This document shows positions 18,528-26,961 of a stretch of 64,000 nucleotides of DNA, one piece after another. Position 1 is the first letter of the stretch. The number at the start of each line of letters is the position of its first letter. The stretch covers positions 1 to 64,000 of the forward strand of contig CAJXWP010000006.1 of the NCBI GenBank assembly GCA_913062625.1, given 5' to 3'. The translations under genes and the position numbers were made by a program. Under the pieces are notes generated by a model. It was not told the DNA's origin, did no database searches, and saw only the letters and a program-made list of their open reading frames with translations. The DNA is from an uncultured Haliea sp. (GTDB taxonomy: Bacteria; Pseudomonadota; Gammaproteobacteria; Pseudomonadales; Halieaceae).

Positions 18528-19923
18528 AACCTCTATTCGACGCCAGGAAATCCATGAGCTTCTCAGTTTCCTGACGAGACCCCTTGGTTTTACTGAGCAA
18601 GTGGACGGTATGCTCCGCTCGATCGAGAAACAATTTGCCACTAACTGAACCGGCCTCGGTGGCGACAGCCAACCAAACGATGGTGTCGGCGCCCTCCTCG
18701 GATGATCGCAGCACGTGGCGGGTGAGTTTGCGAAACTGAGGCAGCGCGCTGCGGACACCCGGCGTATCAGCCCATCCAGGGTGCATCGCGTTCACTACGA
18801 TACCTTCACCCTCCCACTCGGCGGCCCACTCCTGCGTCAACACCATCAATGCGCGTTTTTGTCGAGCATAAGCCTCACTACCCGAATATGCGGGGGTGTC
18901 AGGCACCAACAACTGTTCCACATTGAGCGCCTGACTGTACATGCCCCCCGAGACCACATTAATCACCCGAGGGGATGATGCCATCAAAAGAAGAGGCTTA
19001 AGTCCTTCGGTCAGACGATAAGGACTGAGCAGCAAAAGTGCAAAGCTTTGTTCCAGCCCTTCACTCGTTTCGCTTCGAGGATTAAAAAGTGCGCCGGCAT
19101 TATTGATTAGCACGTCGATAGGCCGTCCATTTTTCTTCATCCGTTCGACTAGGCTATCGACATCGGCCATCAGACTTAAATCCGCAAGCTCATAGCGTAT
19201 GTCGCTGTTTCCAGTTTCTAATTTTAGATCAGCGACAGCCTTTTCCGCCTTCACACGATCACGCACAACCAGCGTCAAGTCAGCACCGCGACGGGCCAGC
19301 TCCTGAGCGGTCGCATAACCTAGCCCTGATGATGCGCCAGTAATGACCATGTGCTTGTGCTTTACAGAGGCCGTCATAGGATGAAAGCGCTTGCGGCCGA
19401 GCTTATACCCAAGCCGCGAAAACAAAGACAATGCTGGAAGCACTAGTTTATCAGCGACCTTGTCGGTTGCGGTCGGCGTCTCGACAGGAAAGTTATCTTT
19501 CAGCGCACGTGCGAGTCCCGCTACCGAGTCTCTGCCCATACTCTCCAGTCCTTGCTGTGCGAATCCAGCGAGCGTCGACATCAACGGCTTAAAAAAGAAT
19601 TCAGCACGATAATCTATACGCGTTCCACCGGGCACATCAATAAACGAAATTGTGTCCTCAATATCAAAAAATCTGCAGCTCCCACTCAGCACAATGAGCA
19701 TATTGGCCTGCAGCGTTTTCACGGTGTAAAGCAGCGTAATACTCCCTATCGGAAGCGCGCACTCTACTTCGAATATTGTCCCTACGGCAACCGCGCCGGG
19801 CGTCAATTTGCGAGCCGCAACAGCGGTAGCGTCCCATTCAACGGTCGTGGTGAAATCGCTGACGTAGTCATAGACTTCCTCCGGAGAACGTTTTACATCA
19901 GCGATTTCATGTAGCACAGTCAT
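18484..19923 (-). CDS. Fusion of SRPBCC (START-like) domain with a short-chain dehydrogenase
   Basis: The 479-residue product joins two domains. Residues 1-145 look like an SRPBCC polyketide-cyclase-type fold that holds hydrophobic ligands: VKRSPEEVYDYVSDFTT, then GGTRIDYRAEFFFK and the amphipathic C-terminal helix. Residues ~190-440 are an SDR: TGASSGLG cofactor motif, INNAGAL, and catalytic Ser/Tyr/Lys in VVSGG and YARQK. A hydrophobic ligand may be carried from binding pocket to reductase site. It is last in the minus-strand run that starts at the FAD gene next to the ECF sigma factor, 38 bases after phr, so it may belong to the light-stress regulon. Substrate unknown. Confidence 0.88.
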   Translation of the reverse strand: MTVLHEIADVKRSPEEVYDYVSDFTTTVEWDATAVAARKLTPGAVAVGTIFEVECALPIGSITLLYTVKTLQANMLIVLSGSCRFFDIEDTISFIDVPGGTRIDYRAEFFFKPLMSTLAGFAQQGLESMGRDSVAGLARALKDNFPVETPTATDKVADKLVLPALSLFSRLGYKLGRKRFHPMTASVKHKHMVITGASSGLGYATAQELARRGADLTLVVRDRVKAEKAVADLKLETGNSDIRYELADLSLMADVDSLVERMKKNGRPIDVLINNAGALFNPRSETSEGLEQSFALLLLSPYRLTEGLKPLLLMASSPRVINVVSGGMYSQALNVEQLLVPDTPAYSGSEAYARQKRALMVLTQEWAAEWEGEGIVVNAMHPGWADTPGVRSALPQFRKLTRHVLRSSEEGADTIVWLAVATEAGSVSGKLFLDRAEHTVHLLSKTKGSRQETEKLMDFLASNRGSIDAAQRASASVET

Positions 19924-19961
19924 TGCGTTTCACCATTAAGTTTAACGTCAGTAGTGTTGGG

Positions 19962-21425
19962 TTATCCTAACTTCATGTCCGCATAGGCGGCCAAAGCGGC
20001 ACCTCGTGCATCACGATGGTCAACAATAGGAAGCGGATATGTCTCACCCAATATGACGCCGGCGTCTTGCAACACTGCTGGGGGAGCCAGCGAGGGTTCA
20101 TGCAAGAATTTATTCGGCAACGCCGCCAGTTCCGGCAACCAGCGTCTCAGGTAGTCGCCATCACCATCGAATTTCTGTGCCTGTGTCGTTGGATTAAAGA
20201 TACGAAAATACGGCGACGCGTCGGCGCCACTGCCGGCAACCCACTGCCACCCGCAAGCATTGTTGGCTAAATCAGCATCCACGAGCGTGTCCCAAAACCA
20301 GCGTTCGCCGGACCGCCAGTCTACTAATAAATGCTTACACAAAAAAGAGGCAGCGACCATTCGCACGCGATTGTGCATATAACCCGTTTGCCACAGTTCT
20401 CGCATTCCTGCGTCAACGATAGGGTATCCCGTTTTTCCCTGCTGCCACGCGCTGAGTGCGTCCGCGCCCCCAATCCAAGGAAAAGCGTCGAAGTCAGACT
20501 TGAATGCGTGCGTCGGCATCGTAGGGAAGTGGAATAAAAGGTGATGAGAAAACTCACGCCAGCCCAATTCACTCAGAAATTTTTCAGCCTCATCACCCAG
20601 TTGTGGATCGACCAACTCAGCTTCCCTCACCGTGCAAAAAACCCTATGAGCCGCTATCTCTCCAAAGTGCAAATGTGGCGACAATCCGGATGTCGCGCCG
20701 CGAGCCGGATAATTCCTACCGCTATCGTACTGCGCTATAGCGCCGCGCATAAATACTTTGAGCTTGCGCGCGGCCCCCCGCTCTCCTGGCTGCCACATTT
20801 GCTCCCAGTCTGGCGCCCAGTTCGGCGTCATTGGCAACAGCTCTAGATCTGCAATGCGCAACGATGGTGCCTCGTAAGCGGCCCATGTTACAAAATCAGC
20901 CCTGAAAGTTGATGTCTCGGCGACGGTTAAGACCCGGCATTTTCGCCAAAACGGAGTGAACACTTTAAAAGGAGTGCCGGCTTTGTTTTTGATGGTCTCT
21001 GGCTCCCACAAGAGTGCCCCAGAATACCGCTTTAACACCACGCCCGTGCGCGAAAGCGCGTCGTGCAACTGTTCTTCCAACAAACGTGCCCACGGTTCAT
21101 AGTGTCGGGAGCAGCAAACAAGGTCAGTACCTGTGGCTTCTGCCAGCTGCGCAAGAATCACGTCGGGGCGGCCCCGCGACAAATGAAGCTGACCGCCCCT
21201 CTTCTCTATATCAGCCGCAAGGGAGGTCAAACTATGATGCAACCACCAGCGACTTGCACCGCCCAACTTCCAATCGCCCGGACTGTCGTCATCAAGGATG
21301 TAACAGGCTATCACCGGCCTGCCGCTTGCAAATGCCGCATTAAGCCCAGGAAGATCGTTCAACCGCAGATCTTGTCGAAACCAGTAGATGACGGGGCTCG
21401 CAATAGGGGCCTGAGGGGCTTTCAA
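19962..21425 (-). CDS. phrB: Class I deoxyribodipyrimidine photolyase (CPD photolyase)
   Basis: The ~487-residue flavoprotein uses blue light to split cyclobutane pyrimidine dimers. The N-terminal antenna-binding domain has VIYWFRQDLRLNDLPGL. The C-terminal FAD domain has GRNYPARGATSGLSPHLHFG, GYPIVDAGMRELWQTGYMHN, and NACGWQWVAGSGADASPYFR, with the tryptophan-rich electron path. Its start is a TTG overlapping the stop of the DUF2878 gene by four bases (TTGA), which indicates translational coupling. Photolyase, folE and cfa-like genes in one run beside ECF-ChrR match the known singlet-oxygen regulon theme. The antenna is probably a folate, which would fit the nearby folE. Confidence 0.95.
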   Translation of the reverse strand: MKAPQAPIASPVIYWFRQDLRLNDLPGLNAAFASGRPVIACYILDDDSPGDWKLGGASRWWLHHSLTSLAADIEKRGGQLHLSRGRPDVILAQLAEATGTDLVCCSRHYEPWARLLEEQLHDALSRTGVVLKRYSGALLWEPETIKNKAGTPFKVFTPFWRKCRVLTVAETSTFRADFVTWAAYEAPSLRIADLELLPMTPNWAPDWEQMWQPGERGAARKLKVFMRGAIAQYDSGRNYPARGATSGLSPHLHFGEIAAHRVFCTVREAELVDPQLGDEAEKFLSELGWREFSHHLLFHFPTMPTHAFKSDFDAFPWIGGADALSAWQQGKTGYPIVDAGMRELWQTGYMHNRVRMVAASFLCKHLLVDWRSGERWFWDTLVDADLANNACGWQWVAGSGADASPYFRIFNPTTQAQKFDGDGDYLRRWLPELAALPNKFLHEPSLAPPAVLQDAGVILGETYPLPIVDHRDARGAALAAYADMKLG

Positions 21426-22003
21426 ACGGGTGATCGCTGCCCGGCAGGACTTTTGGCCAGGGCACCGCCATCGCTACTGCGAGATATTTTGGCAGCAATT
21501 TTGAGAAATAACGGGAAGGCCACGGCCCACAGCGCGCCTATAATCACTGGACCCCAGAATAATGATCCAAACTCTATTGACGTTAATCGAACGCCTGCGA
21601 TGTAAGACATTGCTCCCCCAACTGCACCGAAAATAGTGGATAAAATAATCCTGTTCTGAAGCCAGTCAAAAGCGTGCATTAAGGTCGAGGCAAAGACTGG
21701 CCACAAACAGGTCAACCATAATGGCGCATAAGCCGACTGACCCTCCAAATTAAAGACACCCGCTGCGAACAGTATTTGATCAATCGCAAAACCAAACACT
21801 GTGACGCCGGCGATGAGCAATAATTCAGGCCTTCCTTTTCCCATACAATAAAAATGTGCCGACAAGTGCAGCAGCACAATTACTGGCGCAAGAAAAGACG
21901 ACTGCGTTAATAATATAGCGAACCAGCTGACATTGAACATCAGAACGTTGGCCACCTTGGCGGTTGCGGGGCCAGCCCAGCGGCTTGATTTGAACACGTT
22001 CAC
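21422..22003 (-). CDS. DUF2878 integral membrane protein
   Basis: The 193-residue protein is almost entirely hydrophobic, with about five or six membrane segments and the family pattern AGVFNLEGQSAYAPLWLTCLWPVFA. DUF2878 proteins are uncharacterised inner-membrane proteins often found beside photolyase, cfa and DUF1365 genes. The start is a GTG at 22003 with GAGGAGA 8-9 bases upstream. The stop overlaps the photolyase start by four bases, so the two are probably translated together. Its constant company with lipid-modifying and light-repair genes suggests an envelope role in oxidative stress, but this is inference. Confidence 0.85.
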   Translation of the reverse strand: MNVFKSSRWAGPATAKVANVLMFNVSWFAILLTQSSFLAPVIVLLHLSAHFYCMGKGRPELLLIAGVTVFGFAIDQILFAAGVFNLEGQSAYAPLWLTCLWPVFASTLMHAFDWLQNRIILSTIFGAVGGAMSYIAGVRLTSIEFGSLFWGPVIIGALWAVAFPLFLKIAAKISRSSDGGALAKSPAGQRSPV

Positions 22004-22073
22004 CCAGCTCTCCTCGGTGCTGCAACTCTTATCGAGCGCTCGCTAACACTTTTGCGTGACCGGTCGCACACAT

Positions 22074-22757
22074 TTACGCAGAAAGGAATTCCGCTCGTGT
22101 GCGCGAATCTTTCTTGAACTGTCCACCGAGCGCAGTGGTGCGAGTTCGCGAGTTAGAGTCCATCACTCCTCTGGCTTTGACGCAGTAATGAACCGCATTG
22201 ATACTGACCGCTACGTCGTCCGTCTCCAAAAGCGTCTGTAAGGCTACCAGTACCTGCTGAGTCAGCCGTTCTTGAACCTGGGGCCGTTGGGCAAAGAATC
22301 GAACAATACGATTTACCTTCGACAAGCCGATGATCCTACTCGATGGGATATAAGCAACACTGGCCATGCCATCTATGGTGATGAAATGATGCTCACATGT
22401 ACTCACCACCGCAATATCATCAATTCGCACCATCTCCTCCACACCCATCTTATTGTCTATGGCGGTGGCTTTAGGAAAACGTGCATAGTCCAGCCCAGAG
22501 AATATTTCATCGACATACATCTTCGCGATACGCTTTGGCGTGTCGCACAAGCTATCGTCATCAAGATCCAGACCCAGCGTGGAAGCAATGTCTTCAAAGG
22601 CATCTTTGATTCGCTCAAACTTCTGGTCTCGGGTTAAGCCATTCTCTATCAAAGGCGTCTCAAGTCCGGACGCTAACAGCGCATCACGCACGTTCCGAGC
22701 ATCATCAGACATCACCCGTGGAGCGGCAATTATCGGTTGCATCAAGGCTTTTTCCAT
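22074..22757 (-). CDS. folE: GTP cyclohydrolase I
   Basis: The 227-residue enzyme opens GTP to 7,8-dihydroneopterin triphosphate, the first step to tetrahydrofolate and biopterins. Active-site and zinc residues are visible: STCEHHF near residue 120 (Cys, His, His), [15 protein letters not shown], and HYCVKARGV (Cys zinc ligand) near 190. The N-terminal ~35 residues are a variable extension; a second ATG at 22742 is possible. It lies 71 bases upstream of DUF2878 and 77 bases downstream of the cfa-like gene on the same strand. In this operon its likely purpose is to raise folate or pterin supply, for example for the photolyase antenna or protective pterins, during light stress. Confidence 0.95.
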   Translation of the reverse strand: MEKALMQPIIAAPRVMSDDARNVRDALLASGLETPLIENGLTRDQKFERIKDAFEDIASTLGLDLDDDSLCDTPKRIAKMYVDEIFSGLDYARFPKATAIDNKMGVEEMVRIDDIAVVSTCEHHFITIDGMASVAYIPSSRIIGLSKVNRIVRFFAQRPQVQERLTQQVLVALQTLLETDDVAVSINAVHYCVKARGVMDSNSRTRTTALGGQFKKDSRTRAEFLSA

Positions 22758-22833
22758 AACACGGATCTCGTATCGTTAGATTGAACTTAATTACGCAGGT
22801 AGAAGTACTTTAGATCTGTCTTCTGGTAGCTAT

Positions 22834-24114
22834 TCATTCACATTCTAGCGCAGCTGAGCCCTTAAAACGGTAGCCAGGCTTAGCGAATGCCAATTGTACG
22901 GTGCTGATAACGCGCTCTCTGAAGCCTCCCTCGCAATAGCACAGGTAAAAATCCCACATTCGGACGAACTCCTCGCTGAAGCCCATGCCCCGAACTGCCT
23001 CGAGATTGGCAAGAAAGCGTTGGCGCCAATGCGCCAATGTTTCGGCATAATCATTCGTAATATCGCGTAAATGCACGATTTGCATGTCTGTGTCACGCGC
23101 AATATGGTCCGCCATCACTGCCACCGACGGCAAACAGCCGCCAGGGAAGATATAGCGCTTGATAAAGTCAACGGAATCTCGTGCCTCTTTGTAACGCTGA
23201 TCCGCCATTGTAATGGCCTGAATCACCATCTTTCCATCGGGCTTGAGAAGGCCAGAGCACATGCGGAAGTAACTCTGGTAGAAATCATGGCCCACCGCTT
23301 CTATCATCTCAACGGAAACCAGCTTGTCATATTCACCCGTGAGGTTGCGATAGTCTTCGCACAGCAGTGTAATCTGACTTTCAAGTCCTTCTTCCCTGAC
23401 TCTAGCTAGAGCGTAGTCATACTGCTCTTGCGATATGGTTGTGGTGGTGACACGACAACCGAAATTCTTCGCTGCATGGATTGCCATTCCACCCCAGCCG
23501 GTGCCTATTTCCAACAAATGATCATCGGCCTTCAATTCAAGCTGTTGGCAAAGTTCGTCGAGCTTAGTCTCCGACGCCACCTCAAGACTGACCGCATTGT
23601 CAGGAAACAAAGCCGACGAATACATCATTGTCGGATCAAGAAACAGCCGGAAAAACTCATTGCCAAGGTCATAGTGAGCAGCGATATTGAGTTGTGAACC
23701 CTTATGGGTATTGCGATTGAAGCGGTGAGCAATTTTCAATGCCCACCTGACGAAGACCGACTGACTCGCATCAAAATTATTCAGTAAAACGAGGTTCGCA
23801 CTGAATATTCGCATGACAGACATTGCATCAGGCGAAGACCAATACCCCTTCATATAAGCCTCACCGGATCCAATCGAGCCGCCGGTGAGCATTTGTGCAT
23901 AAAGAGCAGGACTGTGGACATGCACCTCGGCCTGCGGCTCATGTGGTTTGTCTATACTACCAAAATGATGACTGCAGGGTCCCTCATGCAGCGTCAGCGA
24001 GCCAATCTCCAGCTTACCCAGCAACCTAAATATGGCCTCCCTGGCTATTTTTTCTCCGACCCTAGCACTGCGCGTCTGTGGCAAACGCAACGTGCCGATA
24101 CTAACTTCACTCAT
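22834..24114 (-). CDS. Cyclopropane-fatty-acyl-phospholipid synthase family methyltransferase
   Basis: The 426-residue SAM-dependent enzyme has the family layout: N-terminal region with GSIGSGEAYMKGYWSSPD, then AAHYDLGNEFFRLFLDPTMMYSSALF, SAM motif LLEIGTGWGG near residue 200, VSVEMIEAVGH, and FIKRYIFPGGCLPS. These enzymes methylenate or methylate the cis double bonds of phospholipid acyl chains at the inner membrane. AGGAG precedes the ATG, which overlaps the DUF1365 stop by 8 bases. Homologues in ChrR regulons include Cfa and the UfaM-type methyltransferase of furan-fatty-acid synthesis. Adjacent FAD oxidoreductase makes either possible, so I do not give the symbol cfa. Confidence 0.92.
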   Translation of the reverse strand: MSEVSIGTLRLPQTRSARVGEKIAREAIFRLLGKLEIGSLTLHEGPCSHHFGSIDKPHEPQAEVHVHSPALYAQMLTGGSIGSGEAYMKGYWSSPDAMSVMRIFSANLVLLNNFDASQSVFVRWALKIAHRFNRNTHKGSQLNIAAHYDLGNEFFRLFLDPTMMYSSALFPDNAVSLEVASETKLDELCQQLELKADDHLLEIGTGWGGMAIHAAKNFGCRVTTTTISQEQYDYALARVREEGLESQITLLCEDYRNLTGEYDKLVSVEMIEAVGHDFYQSYFRMCSGLLKPDGKMVIQAITMADQRYKEARDSVDFIKRYIFPGGCLPSVAVMADHIARDTDMQIVHLRDITNDYAETLAHWRQRFLANLEAVRGMGFSEEFVRMWDFYLCYCEGGFRERVISTVQLAFAKPGYRFKGSAALECE

Positions 24115-24871
24115 TTTTTGCTCCTACCGCATCATTTGCGGGGTGTGTATAGACTGGCATTCCCTTAATGTAAAGTCGTAAGGCCTGCCAATAGATGGCA
24201 AGCGCTACCTTTAGCGACATCAGCGGATAACGGAAAAGTAACTTATTCAAATTGCTCACAGACATTGGCTGGGCTGATAACGCCAGCGTGGCATCAAACA
24301 CTTTTTTATCCTCTAAAAGATTCTCCATGTGCAAGACAAGCCGTCGATCAGGTGCGTTACTTCGCCAACGATAGCGCATGTTCATCGGGTTAAAGGGAGA
24401 CACGTGCAGTTGCTTGTCAAATGTCGTCCGCAACCAGCGGCCGTGTTCCGGGCCCATCAGCACATAACTATGGCGCTCGTTCCACGGCGTATTGTTCACC
24501 TCTGCAACAATATATTCTAAGCGCGTCTCATCTTCATTAAAGCAGTAATAACAAGCAATAGGATTCATTATAAATCCGAAGTAACACAAGTTCGCCAGTA
24601 AATAGATCGGGCCAACGTGCTCCGTATCGGTTTCCTCCCGTATTCGTCGCCGTACCTCATCCTGCAGGGGCAACGCAGGATCGCCGAGAAAATCACTACG
24701 CCGAAACTGGGCAAGAGCCCAGCCCGTGGCAGACCAGAACGGTGTTTTGGCAAAAATATTGGGTAATTCATCCAAACATAAATAGGGCATGATAACATTG
24801 TATTGAAACTCATGTTGCCCTGGCACTGACCGGCGGTGTCTGAGAATACCCCGGTAAATACGTGACTTCAT
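24107..24871 (-). CDS. DUF1365 family protein
   Basis: The 254-residue protein has the family signature: LCYFGFIMNPIACYYCFN around residues 95-112, then AEVNNTPWNERHSYVL and the H-V-S-P-F-N-P-M stretch. No signal peptide or membrane segment stands out except a weak hydrophobic C-terminus. DUF1365 genes nearly always lie between an FAD-dependent amine-oxidase-like gene and a cfa-like gene, as here. Start and stop overlap both neighbours (4 bases with the FAD gene, 8 with the methyltransferase), so the three are translationally coupled. A role in modified fatty-acid formation is likely; the reaction is not known to me. Confidence 0.9.
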   Translation of the reverse strand: MKSRIYRGILRHRRSVPGQHEFQYNVIMPYLCLDELPNIFAKTPFWSATGWALAQFRRSDFLGDPALPLQDEVRRRIREETDTEHVGPIYLLANLCYFGFIMNPIACYYCFNEDETRLEYIVAEVNNTPWNERHSYVLMGPEHGRWLRTTFDKQLHVSPFNPMNMRYRWRSNAPDRRLVLHMENLLEDKKVFDATLALSAQPMSVSNLNKLLFRYPLMSLKVALAIYWQALRLYIKGMPVYTHPANDAVGAKNE

Positions 24872-26130
24872 GCAGCCGCCACATGCTTGCTACACAGCCC
24901 GCTGGCAACACGGAGCGCACTCACTACGCCGTCCTCGTGGAAACCATTTTGCCAGTAGGCCCCGCAGTACCACGTACTGGCGACGCCATTGATTTGATGC
25001 CAGCGTTGTTGTGCGGCACACCCCTCTAGTGAGAACACCGGGTGATCATATTCAAAGCGGCCTATAATCTTATGTGGGTTGATTGCTGCCGTATTATTCA
25101 GCGTGACGCAAAATGTTTCGGGCGCCTGAATTCCCTGCAAAATGTTCATATTGTAGGTCACAATCGCCCGATTCTCTCTCTCCCCCAACGTATAGTTCCA
25201 GCTGCTCCATGTTTTCGTTTTACGTGGTAGCATGCGGATATCAGTATGCAACACCACGTCATTGGCTTGGTAGGGGATAGCGCTGAGAATTTCTGTCTCT
25301 AACGCAGACGGCTCTTCCAATAGCGCCAGCGCCTGGTCAGAGTGGGTCGCAAAGACTACCTGATCAAAGTGCAGTCGCTGGCCATCTGCCATCGTCAAAG
25401 ACACGCCTTTTTCGGCATGCCGAGCAACCCGAATCACCGCGTTGCCGGTCGAAATGCGCTCTGAGAATCGCGCGCACAGGGGGCGCAGATACTCCCTAGA
25501 GCCTCCCTCAATAACCCGCCACTGGGGCCTGTCTTTCACCGACAGCAACCCGTGATTGCGAAAAAACTTCAGGAAAAAAATAACCGGAAAATCCAGAATA
25601 GTGTCGCAGTCAGCAGACCAAATAGCAGAGCCCATAGCGGCCAAATAGTGGCGCTTAAACTTCTCACTGTAGCCCCTTCGCACAAGGTAGGCCCCCAGTG
25701 TTTCATTCTCTTGAATCCTACCCTCGTCAAGGTCAACCACTGCTTCGCGATTAAAACGTAGAATATCTCGCACCATACCAATAAAAGGTAACGATATAAG
25801 ATTACGACGCTGGGCAAAGAGCGTATCGAGATTGGTGCCAGAGTATTCAAGACCAGACTCAGGATCTCGCACGCTAAAACCCATGGCAGTCGGTTTGCTA
25901 GACACACCCAGTTCGTCCATCAGCGCAATGAAATTGGGATAGGTCCAATCGTTGAATACGATGAACCCAGTGTCGATGGCGTAATGACGGGTGCCCAGTT
26001 TCACGTCCACTGTGGCTGTGTGGCCGCCAATCTTCCGTGCAGCCTCATAGACCCAGACCTCGTGTTCATCGCTAAGGTAGTGTGCACAGGCTAGCCCCGA
26101 TATACCTGAGCCGATAACGGCAACTTTCAT
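24868..26130 (-). CDS. FAD-dependent oxidoreductase (amine oxidase/phytoene-desaturase superfamily)
   Basis: The 420-residue protein starts with a dinucleotide-binding Rossmann motif, AVIGSGISGLACAHYL, followed by the WVYEAARKIGGHTATV stretch seen in the 'predicted NAD/FAD-binding protein' group adjacent to DUF1365 and Cfa. YAIDTGFIVFNDWTYPN and the C-terminal YCGAYWQNGFHEDGVVSA are characteristic. In Rhodobacter sphaeroides, related flavoproteins of the sigmaE-ChrR regulon take part in making furan fatty acids; a desaturase or oxygenase-like step on methylated acyl chains is therefore plausible. It is the first gene of the minus-strand operon and is preceded by a promoter matching that of the divergent sigma gene. 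Confidence 0.9.
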   Translation of the reverse strand: MKVAVIGSGISGLACAHYLSDEHEVWVYEAARKIGGHTATVDVKLGTRHYAIDTGFIVFNDWTYPNFIALMDELGVSSKPTAMGFSVRDPESGLEYSGTNLDTLFAQRRNLISLPFIGMVRDILRFNREAVVDLDEGRIQENETLGAYLVRRGYSEKFKRHYLAAMGSAIWSADCDTILDFPVIFFLKFFRNHGLLSVKDRPQWRVIEGGSREYLRPLCARFSERISTGNAVIRVARHAEKGVSLTMADGQRLHFDQVVFATHSDQALALLEEPSALETEILSAIPYQANDVVLHTDIRMLPRKTKTWSSWNYTLGERENRAIVTYNMNILQGIQAPETFCVTLNNTAAINPHKIIGRFEYDHPVFSLEGCAAQQRWHQINGVASTWYCGAYWQNGFHEDGVVSALRVASGLCSKHVAAA

Positions 26131-26185
26131 TGTTGTAAACTTCTCACTTCCAGCACCTCTTAGAGCATTATGTTATGTCAATCGA

Positions 26186-26212
26186 ATACGGCAATAGCCC
26201 AAAGATGGATCA
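26186..26212 (-). promoter_or_regulatory. ECF-type promoter of the FAD/DUF1365/cfa/folE/phr operon
   Basis: On the minus strand TGATCC (26212-26207) is followed by ATCT and, 16 bases after TGATCC, CGTAT (26190-26186). The first ten bases, TGATCCATCT, are identical to those in front of the sigma gene. The TGATC -35 box is the one known for ChrR-linked ECF sigma factors. The start of transcription would lie about 45-50 bases before the ATG at 26130. Confidence 0.8.
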
Positions 26213-26293
26213 ATTTTGCCGATATTCTACAGGGATTTTGCGCCCATGCAGCGTACGTGGCGCAATCGCCTGTTAATTCATGCTGAATTCGAG

Positions 26294-26320
26294 TGATCCA
26301 TCTGCCTGTTCACGCGTATA
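26294..26320 (+). promoter_or_regulatory. ECF-type autoregulated promoter of the sigma-chrR operon
   Basis: TGATCC at 26294-26299 is followed after 15 bases by CGTATA (26315-26320). It resembles the divergent promoter at 26186-26212 in both boxes. The ATG at 26349 follows with a leader of about 20 bases, which also shows that the track start at 26280, lying before the promoter, is wrong. The arrangement implies positive autoregulation of the sigma factor. Confidence 0.8.
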
Positions 26321-26348
26321 CTCCTTAGTTCATTCAAGGCCCCAGAGA

Positions 26349-26957
26349 ATGTTGACTGTGACAGACAAGTTTGATGATGAGACAGACTCCCAAGTCGAGC
26401 CTAGCGGGAAGCGCACCGATGAGTGGAGCGAGTGTCTTACCTTAATTGGGAAGAACGAAGATCGAGCGGCGTTTACACGACTGTTTCGGCATTTTGCTCC
26501 GTTGATGAAGGCGTTCGCGTTATCCGGCTCCACGCTGTCTGCAAATAACGCGGATGAGTTGGTGCAAGAAGTCATGTTAAAAGTGTGGCAGAAAGCTGGA
26601 GCTTTTAACGCAGAAAAGGCGGCTGCTAGCACGTGGATTTATACGATAGCCCGCAATAGTAGAACCGATTTATTTCGCCGTCTGCAGAAATTTGACACCC
26701 CACTATCAGCCGATGACGTATCAGGTTCACAAGAAAGTGAAGAGGCGTTCATGGTGCTGCATCAGAAGCGCGGCAGAGATAGGATTAGAGCGCTCATCAA
26801 TGAACTACCTAACGATCAAGCCCAAATTCTCGCAAAAGTGTATATGGAGGGCAAATCTCATTCTGAAGTTGCCGGAGAACTGGACATCCCATTGGGAACC
26901 GTAAAGTCGCGCGTGCGACTGGCTCTCCAGAAACTACAAATCCGATTTGAGGACTAA
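26349..26957 (+). CDS. rpoE: RNA polymerase ECF sigma factor, ChrR-associated (RpoE-like, ECF11 type)
   Basis: The 202-residue protein has only the sigma2 and sigma4 domains of ECF factors. Sigma2, residues ~30-120, contains DELVQEVMLKVWQKA and ASTWIYTIARNSRTDLFRR. Sigma4, residues ~140-200, contains RALINELPNDQAQILAKVYMEG and the helix-turn-helix SEVAGELDIPLGTVKSRVRLAL. The gene is followed after 4 bases by a ChrR-type anti-sigma factor and preceded by its own TGATCC promoter. In characterised systems this sigma factor is freed when singlet oxygen triggers ChrR loss, then turns on photolyase and lipid-modifying genes; the divergent operon here fits that role. The symbol follows Rhodobacter use, not E. 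coli RpoE. Confidence 0.93.
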   Translation: MLTVTDKFDDETDSQVEPSGKRTDEWSECLTLIGKNEDRAAFTRLFRHFAPLMKAFALSGSTLSANNADELVQEVMLKVWQKAGAFNAEKAAASTWIYTIARNSRTDLFRRLQKFDTPLSADDVSGSQESEEAFMVLHQKRGRDRIRALINELPNDQAQILAKVYMEGKSHSEVAGELDIPLGTVKSRVRLALQKLQIRFED

Positions 26958-26961
26958 TAAT

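Noticed and set aside
22330-22335. Additional TGATCC in folE
   Set aside because: Inside a coding region with no CGTAT at the proper distance in front of a gene.
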